A model generated the notes under the pieces. The model made no database searches. It worked only from the letters and a program-made list of their open reading frames with translations, and had not been told where the DNA came from. The position numbers and the translations under genes were made by a program. Of a stretch of DNA of 64,000 bases, positions 49,011-60,224 are shown piece by piece (positions within the stretch are counted from its first letter, which is position 1; each line of letters begins with the position of its first letter). The DNA lies in assembly GCF_002795425.1 (NCBI RefSeq), contig NZ_PHHA01000002.1:248001-312000 (forward strand), given 5' to 3'. The stretch comes from Conservatibacter flavescens (GTDB lineage: Bacteria > Pseudomonadota > Gammaproteobacteria > Enterobacterales > Pasteurellaceae).

Positions 49011-50267
49011 ATGTCTGTGAAACAACCTTGTTATTCTAATAAATGGAATAAATTTGATATTACGTGGGTGTTAAACCTATTTGGTACCGCAGTAGGCGCG
49101 GGAGTATTATTTCTGCCGATTAATGCTGGAATGGGTGGATTTTGGCCATTAGTCGTCATGGTTATTTTAGTCGGCCCAATGACCTATCTTGCCCATAGAG
49201 GCCTTGCCCGTTTTGTCCTTTCCTCTTCCAAACCAGGAAGTGATATTACGGAAGTGGTTGAAGAACATTTTGGTAAAACCGCAGGAAAATTAATTACGCT
49301 CTTATATTTCTTTGCGATTTTTCCTATTTTATTAATTTATGGCAACGGCATTACCAATACCGTTGACTCATTTATTGTTAATCAATTAGGTATGCCATCA
49401 CCCAACCGCGTTTTTCTCTCATTCATATTGATTGCAACATTGATTTCAGTGATGTTGGCGAGTGAAAAAGTCATGTTAAAAATCACAGAATTTTTAGTTT
49501 ATCCCCTTGTGTTGATCTTATTTGGTTTATCTCTATACCTGATCCCAGAATGGAATACTTCCATGCTGAGTGAATTCCCAACAACAACCGGTTTTTTAAC
49601 AACGCTTTGGCTAACAATTCCTGTTTTAGTGTTCTCGTTTAATCACTCTCCTGCTATCTCATCTTTTGCTCAATCACAACAACGTGAATACCAAGATGCT
49701 GCACTTACAGAAAAACATACGAGTAAAACTCTACGTGGCACGGCTGGTATCTTATTAATTTTTGTGATGCTATTTGTGTTCAGTTGTGTATTAACGTTAA
49801 CACCTGAAGAATTAGTGGCCGCGAAACAACAAAATATCAGTATTTTATCTTTTTTAGCCAATAAATTTGACAATCCCTATATTTCTTATCTTGGGCCACT
49901 CGTTGCTTTCTTAGCCATAACAAGTTCATTCTTTGGCCATTATTTAGGTGCACGTGAAGGTTTAGAAGGCTTATTTTTAAAACTACGTGACAATAATGCT
50001 AAACCCTTAAACCGTAAAAAACTTAACTATGGTTCTGCTATTTTCTTTTTATTAACCCTTTGGGGTGTCGCGATTATTAACCCAAGTATTCTCGGTTTGA
50101 TTGAATCATTAGGCGGCCCAATTATCGCAATGATTTTATTTATTATGCCTATGTATGCCATTCGTAAAGTCCCTGCGATGCAACGTTATCAAGGCAAATT
50201 AAGTAATATTTTTGTTACTGTAATGGGGCTAATTGCTATTTCAGCAGTGGTATACGGGCTATTTTAA
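49011..50267 (+). CDS. sdaC: Serine transporter, SdaC family
   Basis: Proton-coupled amino acid importer of the HAAAP/STP family; 418 residues and about 11 membrane segments. The first helix contains [20 protein letters not shown], and [17 protein letters not shown] near residue 310 is typical of SdaC/TdcC proteins. I start at ATG 49011, with GGAG upstream; the longer frame to 48930 has unlikely residues. The next gene, sdaA, breaks down the serine taken up, so the pair feeds serine to pyruvate. Confidence 0.93.
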   Translation: MSVKQPCYSNKWNKFDITWVLNLFGTAVGAGVLFLPINAGMGGFWPLVVMVILVGPMTYLAHRGLARFVLSSSKPGSDITEVVEEHFGKTAGKLITLLYFFAIFPILLIYGNGITNTVDSFIVNQLGMPSPNRVFLSFILIATLISVMLASEKVMLKITEFLVYPLVLILFGLSLYLIPEWNTSMLSEFPTTTGFLTTLWLTIPVLVFSFNHSPAISSFAQSQQREYQDAALTEKHTSKTLRGTAGILLIFVMLFVFSCVLTLTPEELVAAKQQNISILSFLANKFDNPYISYLGPLVAFLAITSSFFGHYLGAREGLEGLFLKLRDNNAKPLNRKKLNYGSAIFFLLTLWGVAIINPSILGLIESLGGPIIAMILFIMPMYAIRKVPAMQRYQGKLSNIFVTVMGLIAISAVVYGLF

Positions 50268-50355
50268 TTTGATAAAAATATCGTAAAATAACGACTTCAT
50301 TCGCCCTCAATATATTGAGGGCCTTTCTATAAATATAAATAATGAGTATCTATGT

Positions 50356-51723
50356 ATGATTAGTGTGTTTGACATGTTTAAAGTGGGCATTGGGCCATCA
50401 AGCTCCCATACTGTTGGCCCAATGAAAGCAGGAAAACAATTTGTTGATGATTTAATTCAACAAAATCAATTAACGAAAGTGGCAAAAATGCATGTAGATG
50501 TATATGGTTCGTTATCAATGACGGGGCGTGGCCATAATACAGATATTGCGATTATTATGGGATTAGCCGGTTATTTACCACATGATGTGGATATTGATCT
50601 CATTCCTCGTTTTATTTCTCAAGTAAAACAAACCGTACTTCTACCCTTAGCAAAAGGTCAAAAAACGGCTAGTTTTAACTATGATGAAAACATGATTTTC
50701 CATACTTCTTTTCTATCACTCCATGAAAATGGTATGACTATAACAGCTTTAGCTGCAGATCATACTATTCTTCATCAAAAAACTTACTACTCTATAGGTG
50801 GTGGATTTATTATCGATGAGGAGAATTTTGGTAAAGAAGAAAAAGCAGAAATCAATGTGCCTTTTCCTTACAAAAATGCAGAAGATATGTTGCGCCATTG
50901 CAATGAAAATGGCTTATCTCTTTCGAGTGTTATTATGCAAAACGAAATTGCATTACATGGAAAACAAGCCTTAAATGACCATTTAACATTGGTTTGGGAT
51001 ACGATGAAAGCCTGTATTACACGTGGCTTACATACAGAAGGATTACTACCAGGTCCGCTTAAAGTGCCTCGACGTGCGGCTAGCTTACATCGCTTACTTG
51101 AAGCCAATGATAGTCTTTCCAATGATCCTATGCGTGTTATTGACTGGGTAAATATGTATGCCCTTGCGGTCAATGAAGAAAATGCAGCGGGTGGACGGGT
51201 TGTGACCGCACCAACAAACGGTGCTTGTGGCATTGTGCCTGCTGTACTATCTTATTATGAAAAATTCATTGGTCATATCACACCGGAAATTATCGATCGT
51301 TATCTCCTCACATGTAGCGCTATTGGTTCGCTTTATAAAATGAATGCCTCTATTTCGGGAGCGGAAGTGGGCTGTCAAGGAGAAGTTGGCGTTGCCTGTT
51401 CAATGGCAGCTGCCGGATTAACAGAAGTACTAGGAGGCAAGCCAGAACAAGTTTGTATCGCTGCGGAAATCGCTATGGAACATAATTTAGGGTTAACCTG
51501 TGATCCTGTCGGCGGTCAAGTACAAGTTCCCTGTATTGAACGTAACGCAATCGCAGCGGTTAAATCGATCAATGCAAGTCGCATGGCATTAAGACGCACA
51601 ACTTCACCGCGTGTTAGCTTAGATAAGGTCATCGAAACCATGTATGAAACCGGCAAAGATATGAATGCAAAATACCGTGAAACCTCGCAAGGTGGTTTAG
51701 CCGTCAAAGTCATCTGTGATTAA
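50356..51723 (+). CDS. sdaA: L-serine ammonia-lyase, single-chain Fe-S type
   Basis: Deaminates serine to pyruvate with a 4Fe-4S cluster. The 455-residue protein has the beta domain first (MISVFDMFKVGIGPSSSHT) and the alpha domain after it. The cluster cysteines are expected in GACGIVPAVLSY, LTCSAIG-type and CDPVGG-type stretches: I see TNGACGIVPAV near residue 290, then LLTCSAIGSLYK and GLTCDPVGGQVQVPC. It lies 88 bases after sdaC and ends before a strong terminator. Confidence 0.96.
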   Translation: MISVFDMFKVGIGPSSSHTVGPMKAGKQFVDDLIQQNQLTKVAKMHVDVYGSLSMTGRGHNTDIAIIMGLAGYLPHDVDIDLIPRFISQVKQTVLLPLAKGQKTASFNYDENMIFHTSFLSLHENGMTITALAADHTILHQKTYYSIGGGFIIDEENFGKEEKAEINVPFPYKNAEDMLRHCNENGLSLSSVIMQNEIALHGKQALNDHLTLVWDTMKACITRGLHTEGLLPGPLKVPRRAASLHRLLEANDSLSNDPMRVIDWVNMYALAVNEENAAGGRVVTAPTNGACGIVPAVLSYYEKFIGHITPEIIDRYLLTCSAIGSLYKMNASISGAEVGCQGEVGVACSMAAAGLTEVLGGKPEQVCIAAEIAMEHNLGLTCDPVGGQVQVPCIERNAIAAVKSINASRMALRRTTSPRVSLDKVIETMYETGKDMNAKYRETSQGGLAVKVICD

Positions 51724-51821
51724 TCTGCTTTCAGGCTTCCTTTCTGGCTTAACAATGTCCGGCATAAAACCTCTTAAAAAGCAGTTTGATTGCGTACAAA
51801 TTGAAGTGGATAAATAATACA

Positions 51822-51853
51822 GCACCGCTCGAATAAAAGAGCGGTGCATTTTT
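51822..51853 (+). terminator. sdaA terminator
   Basis: GCACCGCTC-GAATAAAA-GAGCGGTGC followed by ATTTTTT. The stem is 9 bases with an 8-base loop. The arm holds AGAGCGGT, the variant of the uptake signal core. Confidence 0.92.
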
Positions 51854-51923
51854 TCACATTTTTTCTTCTGTTCAATCAATTCTATGATAGAATTCTCTGT
51901 CTATTTTTCATAAGGCTAGCATT

Positions 51924-54305
51924 ATGTCTCAAGAATTAGAGAAAGAAAAAGAAGCAGAAAACAGCACTCAACATTCAGCTACACAAGAAGCACAACCTCC
52001 AACACCTAAAAAAAGCACATGGAAATGGTTCTTTTTTAAAGTTTTCTTTACCTTATTCTGCCTGATAGCCTTTTATGGATTATATTTAGATTCCAAAATT
52101 CGCGCCAAAATGGATGGGCAAATTTGGCGCTTACCTGCAGAAGTTTATAGCAAAATTGAAAGTATCCGCCTTGAGGATAATTTAACCCTTGAACAAATCA
52201 AACAAATGCTTTGGGATAACGGTTATCGTCAAACTTCTATGGTCGCCGCACCGGGTGATTTCAAATTGGAAAATGACACGATTGTCTTAATTCGTCGCGC
52301 GTTTCCTTTCCCTGACCAACCCGAAGCACAACGAGTGTTTCGCTTACGTTTTCAAGATAATAAACTCAATATCATTGAAGATTTAATCAATCGTCGCACC
52401 ATTGACTCTTTCCGTCTTGCGCCAAAACTCATCGCCATGTTGCAATCGGAAAATGAAGAACGCTTAGCCATTCCGTTACAAAATTACCCTCGTTTATTGA
52501 TTGATACTTTGATATTAACGGAAGACCGTCGTTTTTATGAGCATGAAGGGATCAGCCCCATTGGTATTTTGCGTGCAATGATTACCAATATTCGCGCAGG
52601 ACAAACTGTACAAGGTGGCAGTACTCTCACTCAGCAATTAGTCAAAAATTTATTTCTTACAAATGACCGCACTTTTACCCGAAAAATCAATGAAGCTTTA
52701 ATGGCGGTCATCTTGGATTGGCGCTATGATAAAAACCGTATTTTAGAAACCTATCTAAATGAAATTTATTTGGGTCAAAACGGCGATACTCAAATTCATG
52801 GCTTTGAATTAGCTAGCCAATTCTTCTTTGGACGACCGATTCGAGAAATTAGCTTAGATCAAATAGCCCTATTGGTCGGCATGGTAAAAGGCCCATCGCT
52901 GTATAACCCATGGCGTAATCCAACCTATGCAACAGAACGCCGTAACGTTGTATTAAAATTATTAGTCGAACATAAAGTCATTGGGCAAGAACTTTATGAG
53001 CTTTTGATTAAACGACCGTTAGGCGTACAAACTCGCGGACAAATTGCCCGTAACTACCCCGCTTTTATCCAAACATTACAAACCGAATTACGTAATAATA
53101 TGGGAGAACATAAGATCGGTAGTTTACTTGGCGCGCGTATTTTCTCCACCTTAGACACAAAGCAACAACGCTATGCGGAACAAGCTGTGGTGAGTACTGT
53201 TGCTGATTTACAAATAAAAACTAAAAATCCACACCTCCAATCTGCCTTAGTGGTGGCGAATTACCATACAGGGGAAATCAGTGCCATTGTGGGAGGTATT
53301 CAAACCCAATATGCTGGATTTAACCGCGCATTAAATGCTAAGCGCCAAATTGGCTCCCTAGTTAAGCCGTCTATTTATTTAGCCGCATTAAGCCAGCCGG
53401 AACAGTTCCGCCTTAATACACCTATACAAAACCAGCCAATCACCATTCGGATCAAAGGTAGCCCACCTTGGCAACCACGTAATTATGATCGTCGATATAG
53501 TGGTTCGGTCATGTTGATGGATGCATTAGTCCGCTCCCTCAATATCCCAACTGTTAATATTGGCATGAAAGTGGGGCTAAATAAGGTTATTGAAACCCAA
53601 AAAGCAATGGGCTGGGATAAAGTTGCTATTCCTAAAGTGCCGGCTATGCTGCTTGGCTCTTATTCAATTTCCCCTTATGATGTGACGAAATCTTTTCAGG
53701 TCATTGCGAATCTTGGAGAGCGTATTCCGTTAACGACGATTGATGCAGTAGTCGACAGACAAGGTACGATTTTATACCAACCAGATAAAAGAGGCGAACA
53801 AGTGGTTTCACCACAAGCGGCTTATCAAACATTATATGCGATGCAACAAGTCGTTGAACGAGGCACAGGCCGAAGCTTGCAAAATGACTTTGCCGCCCTA
53901 CGTCTAGCCGGAAAAACGGGAACCACTAACGATGCGCGTGATACTTGGTTTGTTGGGATTGATGGGGAAAATGTTGCAACAGTTTGGCTCGGCCGCGATG
54001 ATAATGGAGAAACCAAACTGACTGGCGCAAGTGGCGCACTACAGGTTTATAAAGATTATGTCCAGCGCAGCCAACCTAAAGCATTGAAGCCAAATCAACC
54101 TGCAGAAATGAAATGGATCGGCATTAATAGTTATGGTAGTTGGGATTGTAACAGCCATCGAACTATTCCCGTTTGGGCGAATAAAAATCAAACTTTTTGC
54201 CAACCACGGCCAGTATCAACACCACAACCAAGCCTTTGGGATGTATTAAAAGATACTACGCCAAATACGCCAGCGCCTGTGGAAGAAGCAGTGCCAGCAA
54301 ATTAA
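51924..54305 (+). CDS. mrcB: Penicillin-binding protein 1B
   Basis: Bifunctional peptidoglycan synthase in the inner membrane. It has 793 residues: a cytoplasmic tail rich in Glu/Gln/Pro, one membrane segment (about residues 33-55) and a UB2H-like region. The glycosyltransferase follows with EDRRFYEHEG and GGSTLTQQLVKN near residues 200 and 235. The transpeptidase has SLVKP (SxxK), SLN and KTGTTNDARDTWF. The C-terminal tail is low-complexity (Pro/Thr/Glu). A perfect uptake signal lies in the glycosyltransferase coding region. Confidence 0.96.
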   Translation: MSQELEKEKEAENSTQHSATQEAQPPTPKKSTWKWFFFKVFFTLFCLIAFYGLYLDSKIRAKMDGQIWRLPAEVYSKIESIRLEDNLTLEQIKQMLWDNGYRQTSMVAAPGDFKLENDTIVLIRRAFPFPDQPEAQRVFRLRFQDNKLNIIEDLINRRTIDSFRLAPKLIAMLQSENEERLAIPLQNYPRLLIDTLILTEDRRFYEHEGISPIGILRAMITNIRAGQTVQGGSTLTQQLVKNLFLTNDRTFTRKINEALMAVILDWRYDKNRILETYLNEIYLGQNGDTQIHGFELASQFFFGRPIREISLDQIALLVGMVKGPSLYNPWRNPTYATERRNVVLKLLVEHKVIGQELYELLIKRPLGVQTRGQIARNYPAFIQTLQTELRNNMGEHKIGSLLGARIFSTLDTKQQRYAEQAVVSTVADLQIKTKNPHLQSALVVANYHTGEISAIVGGIQTQYAGFNRALNAKRQIGSLVKPSIYLAALSQPEQFRLNTPIQNQPITIRIKGSPPWQPRNYDRRYSGSVMLMDALVRSLNIPTVNIGMKVGLNKVIETQKAMGWDKVAIPKVPAMLLGSYSISPYDVTKSFQVIANLGERIPLTTIDAVVDRQGTILYQPDKRGEQVVSPQAAYQTLYAMQQVVERGTGRSLQNDFAALRLAGKTGTTNDARDTWFVGIDGENVATVWLGRDDNGETKLTGASGALQVYKDYVQRSQPKALKPNQPAEMKWIGINSYGSWDCNSHRTIPVWANKNQTFCQPRPVSTPQPSLWDVLKDTTPNTPAPVEEAVPAN

Positions 54306-54348
54306 ATCTCTTTTAATCTCTTATATAAGGATAGCGTTTTCGTTATCC

Positions 54349-54945
54349 TTATAACGCTATTTCATCAATACTGCGCCCAAAACTCGGCACAAATACGTGT
54401 AAAAAATAATCCATTTCATCACTATGCCACTCTTCCATTAATCTTTCTAATCGCACTTTTGCGGAAGAAAACTCAAGATTGCCACTTTCTAATTCAAACT
54501 GTGCTTTAATATAAGCACACAAAATATCCGCTTGTTTTACAATATGTTTTTCTTCTTCTGTAAAATAATCGCTATCAAGATAAACGGAAAACTCACCTTG
54601 TAAATCAAGGGGAAGTAAACTGACTAAATGCTTTTCTGCCGCGCCTTCTATTTGTTTGTAAGCGAATGTAATTTCAGGATTAAAATATTTGATTGGTGTT
54701 GGTAAATCGCCTGTAAAAATTTCTGAAGTATCATGATACATTGCCATGACTGCAATACGTTCTGGATTGAGTTGACCCGAAAAATATTTATTTTTAATAA
54801 TTGCTAATGCATGCGCGACAAAAGCAACCTGCAGGCTATGTTCTGCTAAATTCTCTTTTTCTAATGTGCGCATGAGTGACCAACGTTGAATCAGGCGTAG
54901 GCGATCTAAACAAGCAAAAAAGTGACTAGTTTGTATTTTTTTCAT
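54349..54945 (-). CDS. yfbR: 5'-deoxynucleotidase YfbR
   Basis: HD-domain phosphatase that removes phosphate from deoxynucleoside monophosphates. The 198-residue protein matches Yfb[17 protein letters not shown], the HD pair in [20 protein letters not shown] (near residues 68-69), and a C-terminal aspartate region [10 protein letters not shown]. Start ATG 54945 is used; a TTG at 54951 is in frame. It follows degS by 25 bases on the same strand. Confidence 0.93.
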   Translation of the reverse strand: MKKIQTSHFFACLDRLRLIQRWSLMRTLEKENLAEHSLQVAFVAHALAIIKNKYFSGQLNPERIAVMAMYHDTSEIFTGDLPTPIKYFNPEITFAYKQIEGAAEKHLVSLLPLDLQGEFSVYLDSDYFTEEEKHIVKQADILCAYIKAQFELESGNLEFSSAKVRLERLMEEWHSDEMDYFLHVFVPSFGRSIDEIAL

Positions 54946-54970
54946 ATTCAATCCAGATTGCGATTTATTA

Positions 54971-56005
54971 TCAATTAGTTGGATATTCCGCTAAGACAAC
55001 AGTAAATGTCAAAATCTTATTTAGCCGCGATACCAAAACTTTTACAGACGTATTAGGCGGCGTATCTGCGATGACTTGCATCATTTGTTGTGGCGAAGTC
55101 GCTTCCGTATCACCGAATTTAATAATAATATCGCCCTCTCTAATCCCCGCTTTTGCTGCTGGACCATTAGGCGCTACTTTTGTCACAACAATGCCTTTAC
55201 TTTGCATTTCAGCTTGACCTGCGCTGTAATAAATATTACTTTGCACCCCAAAATAACCGCGAATAACACGCCCATCTCGGATAATTTTATTCATCACATC
55301 AATAGCCAAATCAATCGGAATGGCAAAACTCAGCCCTTCTGCTATTTCATTACTATCTTTTCCAATACTCAGCGTACTGATACCGATCAACTCTCCCAAA
55401 GAATTAATCAACGCACCGCCAGAATTCCCCCGATTAATCGACGCATCCGTTTGGATAAAATTCTGTCTCCCCACAGCATCCCCGACTGCATTACGTCCTG
55501 TAGCGCTAATAATACCTTGTGAGACACTTTGTCCTAAGTTATAAGGATTACCAATGGCCAAAACCACATCACCCACATGTACTTGGCGTTTAGGATTGTA
55601 AGTGATAGTTGGTAAACTTTCTGCGTTAATCTTCAAAACCGCAAGGTCTGTTAAGCTATCTGAGCCAACCAATGTGGCATTTGAAATTAAACCCGATTGT
55701 AACGCGACGACAATTTGATCTGCATTTTCAATAACATGTTTATTCGTCAAAATATAACCATCTTGAGACATAATCACGCCCGATCCCAAATTATTCACCT
55801 GTAAATCGGTTTGGGTAAGGGAGTGATTTGTAAAAGATTGATTATAGACATTCACCACCGCAGGCGAAGCAAGTCGCACCGCATTTTTAAAACTCATTGG
55901 TTCACTGTCTGTGTGTTTATTTTGTTGTATCGTAGGTAAAATTAATAAAATCAGCACAGCAGCTACCAATCCTATGCCCGCTGCTTGCAATAGTTTTTTT
56001 AACAT
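54971..56005 (-). CDS. degS: Site-1 serine protease DegS
   Basis: Membrane-anchored periplasmic protease that starts the sigma-E stress response by cutting RseA. N-terminal anchor [20 protein letters not shown] (residues 5-24), then a trypsin-like domain: His in TNKHVIEN, Asp in DLAVLKI, Ser in [11 protein letters not shown] single PDZ domain at the C-terminus ([13 protein letters not shown]) tells it apart from DegP, which has two. ATG 56005 is chosen; it overlaps the last 7 bases of ribD. The frame is open further up but that part is ribD in another frame. Confidence 0.95.
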   Translation of the reverse strand: MLKKLLQAAGIGLVAAVLILLILPTIQQNKHTDSEPMSFKNAVRLASPAVVNVYNQSFTNHSLTQTDLQVNNLGSGVIMSQDGYILTNKHVIENADQIVVALQSGLISNATLVGSDSLTDLAVLKINAESLPTITYNPKRQVHVGDVVLAIGNPYNLGQSVSQGIISATGRNAVGDAVGRQNFIQTDASINRGNSGGALINSLGELIGISTLSIGKDSNEIAEGLSFAIPIDLAIDVMNKIIRDGRVIRGYFGVQSNIYYSAGQAEMQSKGIVVTKVAPNGPAAKAGIREGDIIIKFGDTEATSPQQMMQVIADTPPNTSVKVLVSRLNKILTFTVVLAEYPTN

Positions 56006-57129
56006 GTCGGCACTCCTTTTACGTAGACCAACTTCACATCTTGCCCTAACTGTGTAATGGATTCCAGCTGCCATAAAGGTGCATCAGCCAATTTTGTTAA
56101 ATGAGGCAAATGGCACAATCCTCTCGCCTGATCTCCCAGCAGTTTTGGGGCAATATACACAATCAATTCATCAACCAATTCCTCTGCTAATAAAGCGCCT
56201 GCAAAATTAGCGCCGGCCTCAACCCAAAGAGAGTTAATTTGACGACGTCCTAAGTCATACATTAAGGTTTGTAGTTTTGACTGATGTTCATTTGAAGATA
56301 AGGTTAATACCTCGCAAAAGTGCGGTAAATTTTCACGATTTTTTTTCTCAAATTCAACCAACCATAATGGTGAGGTCGTTTGAAATAATTGATGATAAGC
56401 ACGCACCCGCGCACGCGAATCCATAATAATACGTACAGGCTGGCGTACATTTTGTTCTGGGTAACGCTGTTGTAATTCTGGGGGGAATTGTGACCAACGT
56501 ACATTTAAACTGGGATCATCGACTAAAACCGTACCACTCGCCGACAAAATCGCGCTAGATTTAGCCCGTTCCATTTGTACATCTGAACGCGCTAATTCTC
56601 CAGTAATCCACTTACTTTCCCCTGTCATCGTTGCCGTTTTGCCATCAATCGTCATGGCCATTTTCAGGCGCACATAAGGTCTTCCTGCTCGCATGCGCAT
56701 TAAAAACCCTTTATTCAGCGCTTCCGCTTTTTCCTGTAATAATCCAACTACAGTTTCAATCCCCGCTTCACGTAACATGCTAATTCCTCGCCCTGCCACT
56801 AGCGGATTAGGATCTTCCATTGCCACAATCACTTTTTTGACCCCAGCTTCAATCAAACCTTTGGCACAAGGCGGAGTACGACCAAAATGAGAACAAGGCT
56901 CAAGTGTCACATAAGCAATTGAGTCTTTTGCTTGGTTCCCTGCTTCTCGTAATGCCATCACCTCTGCGTGCGGCTCTCCTGCTTTGGCATGAAACCCTTT
57001 GCCAACAACTGCCCCTTCTTTCACCAATACACAACCTACCGACGGGTTAGGTGTAGTGGTAAAAATACCTTGTGCTGCCAAATCTAAGGCAAGTTGCATA
57101 AACTCTTGATCTTGCTGAGTAAATGTCAT
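55999..57129 (-). CDS. ribD: Riboflavin biosynthesis deaminase / reductase
   Basis: Second and third steps of riboflavin synthesis. The N-terminal zinc deaminase has HAEVMAL (near residue 50) and PCSHFGRTPPC. The C-terminal reductase has KMAMTIDGKTAT and WVEAGANFAGALL. Length 376 is normal. It starts 2 bases after the nrdR stop. Its stop is covered by the degS start, so nrdR-ribD-degS is one translation-coupled unit. An uptake signal lies in the coding region. Confidence 0.97.
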   Translation of the reverse strand: MTFTQQDQEFMQLALDLAAQGIFTTTPNPSVGCVLVKEGAVVGKGFHAKAGEPHAEVMALREAGNQAKDSIAYVTLEPCSHFGRTPPCAKGLIEAGVKKVIVAMEDPNPLVAGRGISMLREAGIETVVGLLQEKAEALNKGFLMRMRAGRPYVRLKMAMTIDGKTATMTGESKWITGELARSDVQMERAKSSAILSASGTVLVDDPSLNVRWSQFPPELQQRYPEQNVRQPVRIIMDSRARVRAYHQLFQTTSPLWLVEFEKKNRENLPHFCEVLTLSSNEHQSKLQTLMYDLGRRQINSLWVEAGANFAGALLAEELVDELIVYIAPKLLGDQARGLCHLPHLTKLADAPLWQLESITQLGQDVKLVYVKGVPTC

Positions 57130-57131
57130 GG

Positions 57132-57581
57132 CTAATCCTTCAATTTCTCAATTTCTTTTGAAAACTCATTAATATCTTCAAAACTTAAATAGACTGAAGC
57201 AAAACGAATATAAGCGACTTTATCCAATTCTTTCAATTCATCCATCACCAATGTTCCTAAAAACTTACTAGGTACATCACGTTCTCCTGTTGCTCGCAAT
57301 TGATGAATTATTCGACTAACTGCCTGCTCCACATCATCAGAACTCACTGGGCGTTTTTCTAGCGCATGTTGAATGCCTCGACGTAGCTTCTCTTCATTAA
57401 AAGGCTCACGACTTCCATTATTTTTAATTATTTTAGGGACGATAAGTTCAGCCGTTTCAAAGGTGGTAAAACGTTCGTGACATTTTGTGCATTCGCGGCG
57501 ACGGCGTACTTGAAAACCGTCTGACACCAAGCGACTATCAATCACTTTCGTTTCTTCAGTAGAACAGAATGGACAGTGCAT
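57132..57581 (-). CDS. nrdR: Ribonucleotide reductase repressor NrdR
   Basis: ATP/dATP-sensing repressor of nrd genes. The 149-residue protein has the N-terminal zinc ribbon (CPFCSTE and CTKCHER, residues 3-34), followed by an ATP-cone domain ([20 protein letters not shown]). NrdR boxes are not visible in this window, so the targets lie elsewhere. First gene of nrdR-ribD-degS. Confidence 0.97.
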   Translation of the reverse strand: MHCPFCSTEETKVIDSRLVSDGFQVRRRRECTKCHERFTTFETAELIVPKIIKNNGSREPFNEEKLRRGIQHALEKRPVSSDDVEQAVSRIIHQLRATGERDVPSKFLGTLVMDELKELDKVAYIRFASVYLSFEDINEFSKEIEKLKD

Positions 57582-57625
57582 AGCGCTCCTCCTTTCGTTA
57601 TCAATGTCATAAATTGATAGATTTG

Positions 57626-58258
57626 TTATTGTAACCTGATTTCTAAAATTGCACTATAAATCAGAAAACTGCCGAAAAATAAAAAGATCATTCCTGAAAT
57701 ATTATCAATATAGCGACTGTATCGGCTATAAAAGCGTTTAGCGACACTCCCTGAAAAAAATACGGAAACCCCATAAAAATACAAAAATGTTTCCACTATT
57801 ATAATGAAAAGTGCGGTCAAAATTTGCCAAGTTTCGGTTAAATCCTTTAATACTAAAGCCATTACACTGGTAAAGTAAATCACCGCTTTCGCATTGGATA
57901 AATTAACACCAAATCCTTTTAATACTTCTTTGGTGATTGTGGTATTTTGGTTTAACGCTTGTGTGGTCATATTAGTAAAAACAACATTTTCTTTTACTTT
58001 TACCATTAATATGCCTAAATAAAATAAATAGCCGCCACCCAAAAGCATCATTAATCCATGTAACATGGGAAAAGTATTAAATAAGATTGCTAATCCTAAA
58101 ATCGCTGCCGTCGCCCACATTGCCACACCTAATGTAATGCCAACAATGCCTGAAATGGTATTACGACGAGAATTACTCACCGCCATGCGTACAACATAGA
58201 AAAAATCAGGACCAGGACTTATTAGGCCAAAAAAATGCACGATCATCAGATTCAGCAT
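57626..58258 (-). CDS. LysE/RhtB-family amino acid exporter
   Basis: A 210-residue membrane protein with about six hydrophobic segments of the LysE superfamily. The N-terminal stretch [20 protein letters not shown] and the [16 protein letters not shown] segment are typical, and so is the late SVMALVLKD loop. The exported amino acid cannot be told. Start: ATG 58258 with GGTGAG upstream is my choice. The ATG at 58297 would overlap pgpA by 25 bases. It ends the thiL-pgpA run. Confidence 0.85.
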   Translation of the reverse strand: MLNLMIVHFFGLISPGPDFFYVVRMAVSNSRRNTISGIVGITLGVAMWATAAILGLAILFNTFPMLHGLMMLLGGGYLFYLGILMVKVKENVVFTNMTTQALNQNTTITKEVLKGFGVNLSNAKAVIYFTSVMALVLKDLTETWQILTALFIIIVETFLYFYGVSVFFSGSVAKRFYSRYSRYIDNISGMIFLFFGSFLIYSAILEIRLQ

Positions 58259-58272
58259 AAACAGCTCACCAC

Positions 58273-58755
58273 TTAAAATATCAGACGCAAAACCCAAATA
58301 GATAAAATGGCATAACCAGCGGCCAAAATATCATCAAACATAATCCCAAAACCGCTTGTTAAACGTTTATCAAAATAACGAATAGGATAAGGTTTGAAAA
58401 TATCGAAAATGCGAAATATCACAAATGCGGCTGCACACCATGTCCAGGATAGTTCCGGCAATGCTAGAAGCACCAAAAATACACCGATAATTTCGTCCCA
58501 CACGATCGCACCATGATCATGAACTCCCATATCATCGGCGGTCTTTTGACAAAAATAACAGCCTACCGCAAATAATAATAAGGTCAATAAAAAGAAAAAA
58601 GAGGCTGAAAGCGCTTGTAACAATAATACGCCTAATCCAACACCGAGCAAGCTTCCCCATGTGCCAGGCGCGAAACGCATTAACCCCACACCAAATCCAA
58701 CAGCAAAGAAATGAGTGGGATTACGCAAAGATAATTTTTCCAATGGGTGTGACAT
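58273..58755 (-). CDS. pgpA: Phosphatidylglycerophosphatase A
   Basis: Removes the phosphate from phosphatidylglycerol phosphate at the inner membrane. The 160-residue protein has GTWGSLLGVGLG near residue 32 and the paired aspartates in WDEIIGVF and GIMFDDILAAGYA. I start at ATG 58755 (MSHPLEKLSL); the longer frame overlaps thiL. This step follows PgsA and provides the substrate for Cls, both encoded in this window. Start and thiL stop are 7 bases apart. Confidence 0.95.
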   Translation of the reverse strand: MSHPLEKLSLRNPTHFFAVGFGVGLMRFAPGTWGSLLGVGLGVLLLQALSASFFFLLTLLLFAVGCYFCQKTADDMGVHDHGAIVWDEIIGVFLVLLALPELSWTWCAAAFVIFRIFDIFKPYPIRYFDKRLTSGFGIMFDDILAAGYAILSIWVLRLIF

Positions 58756-58762
58756 AACAATC

Positions 58763-59770
58763 CTACCTAAAATGATCGAAACCTGTAGCAGAATCAATCA
58801 TAACGGGTTTACCTTGATGACGAAACTGAATAGAAGATTTTTGTCCTTGATGTATCTGTCCAATACAGGTAACAGGCACACCAATATTCGCTAAAGCACG
58901 TTCCATTTTACTACGATTAGCTTCCGATACGGTAAAACACAATTCGTAATCTTCGCCACCACATAGGGCAAAAGATTGAGCGGTTTTATCATCAAAACAT
59001 CTCATTAGCTGTTCAGATAAGGGTAATTTATCTAAATCAATGACTGCACTACATTGGCTACGATTTAAAATATGGCCTAAATCCGCTAACAAGCCATCAG
59101 AAATGTCAATAGCAGTCGTTGATAAGCCGGATATGGCTAGCTCTAAGCCAAGTAATACTCGAGGCGTTGGGCGAAGATGGCGCTGACACAAATAAACTTT
59201 TGCATTTTCAACCGCACTTTCTTCTATGCTTTCACGACATTGAGGCGATTTTTGTTGCAACAAATGCAATCCCGCAGCACTATCGCCTAATGTGCCTGAA
59301 ACATAAATCCAATCTCCGGCTTTTGCACTATGACGGCACAAAGCACGCCCTTTAGGAATTAATCCATGTGCCGTAATTGTCAAGGAAAGCGGGCCTTTTG
59401 TGGTATCACCGCCAATTAAATCGACATTATAATGATCGAGAACTTGAAAAAAGCTTTGGCTGAATTCAGCCAACCACTGATGATCCACTTTAGGCAACGT
59501 TAGCGCCAGTGACACCCATGCTGGCTCAGCCCCAACTGCGGCTAAATCGCTGAGATTAACCGCCAAAGATTTATAAGCCAAATCTGCGGGCGAAATGGTT
59601 GGCAAAAAATGGCTGTTTTCAACGAGAGTATCTGTTGTGATCACCAAACGATGATTTGGGTGAAGTTCGGTAATTGCGCAATCGTCCCCTATCGACAACA
59701 CCACGTCTTTACGTGGCGCGCGTGTCGAGGCTGTGAAATAGCGCTGAATAATATCAAACTCCCCATTCAT
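58763..59770 (-). CDS. thiL: Thiamine-monophosphate kinase
   Basis: Last step of thiamine pyrophosphate synthesis. The 335-residue protein of the PurM-like ATP-binding family shows SIGDDCAI (near residue 26), TTDTLVENSHF, LIGGDTTKGPL and ISDGLLADLGHIL. No TPP riboswitch is visible nearby. Follows nusB by 17 bases, in the order known from E. coli. Contains an uptake signal. Confidence 0.96.
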   Translation of the reverse strand: MNGEFDIIQRYFTASTRAPRKDVVLSIGDDCAITELHPNHRLVITTDTLVENSHFLPTISPADLAYKSLAVNLSDLAAVGAEPAWVSLALTLPKVDHQWLAEFSQSFFQVLDHYNVDLIGGDTTKGPLSLTITAHGLIPKGRALCRHSAKAGDWIYVSGTLGDSAAGLHLLQQKSPQCRESIEESAVENAKVYLCQRHLRPTPRVLLGLELAISGLSTTAIDISDGLLADLGHILNRSQCSAVIDLDKLPLSEQLMRCFDDKTAQSFALCGGEDYELCFTVSEANRSKMERALANIGVPVTCIGQIHQGQKSSIQFRHQGKPVMIDSATGFDHFR

Positions 59771-59787
59771 GGCAATCCCTCACACTA

Positions 59788-60222
59788 TTATTTACGTGCT
59801 AACGCAGGTGCAACTTTATCTAATACACCGTTAATGTATTTATGACTATCTTCTGCGCCAAATACTTTTGCCAATTCAATGGCTTCATTTATGACAACTT
59901 TATAAGGAACATCAAGTTCGTATTTCAGCTCATAAACCGCGAGGCGTAAAATTGCTTTTTCAATAGGATCTAATTCTTGCACATTACGGTTATCGAGATA
60001 AGCGCTCATTACTTCATCAACGTTATCTACATGCTCTACCGTTTGACGAAATAATTGACGAAAATAAGCTTTATCCGCCCCTTTTAACATGTCGACATCT
60101 GAAAAAAATGCCAATTCCACTTCTTCAGGAGAATTGTGAGAAATATGCCAAGAATACAGTGCTTGTACTGCGCATTCTCTCGCACGACGACGAGGTGAGA
60201 TTTTTTTTGCCGGTGCATTCAT
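59788..60222 (-). CDS. nusB: Transcription antitermination factor NusB
   Basis: RNA-binding partner of NusE (S10) in rRNA antitermination. The 144-residue all-helical protein has the arginine-rich start [15 protein letters not shown] (near residues 10-24), which binds boxA RNA, and the C-terminal [20 protein letters not shown]. It starts 2 bases after the ribH stop codon. Confidence 0.97.
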   Translation of the reverse strand: MNAPAKKISPRRRARECAVQALYSWHISHNSPEEVELAFFSDVDMLKGADKAYFRQLFRQTVEHVDNVDEVMSAYLDNRNVQELDPIEKAILRLAVYELKYELDVPYKVVINEAIELAKVFGAEDSHKYINGVLDKVAPALARK

Positions 60223-60224
60223 AG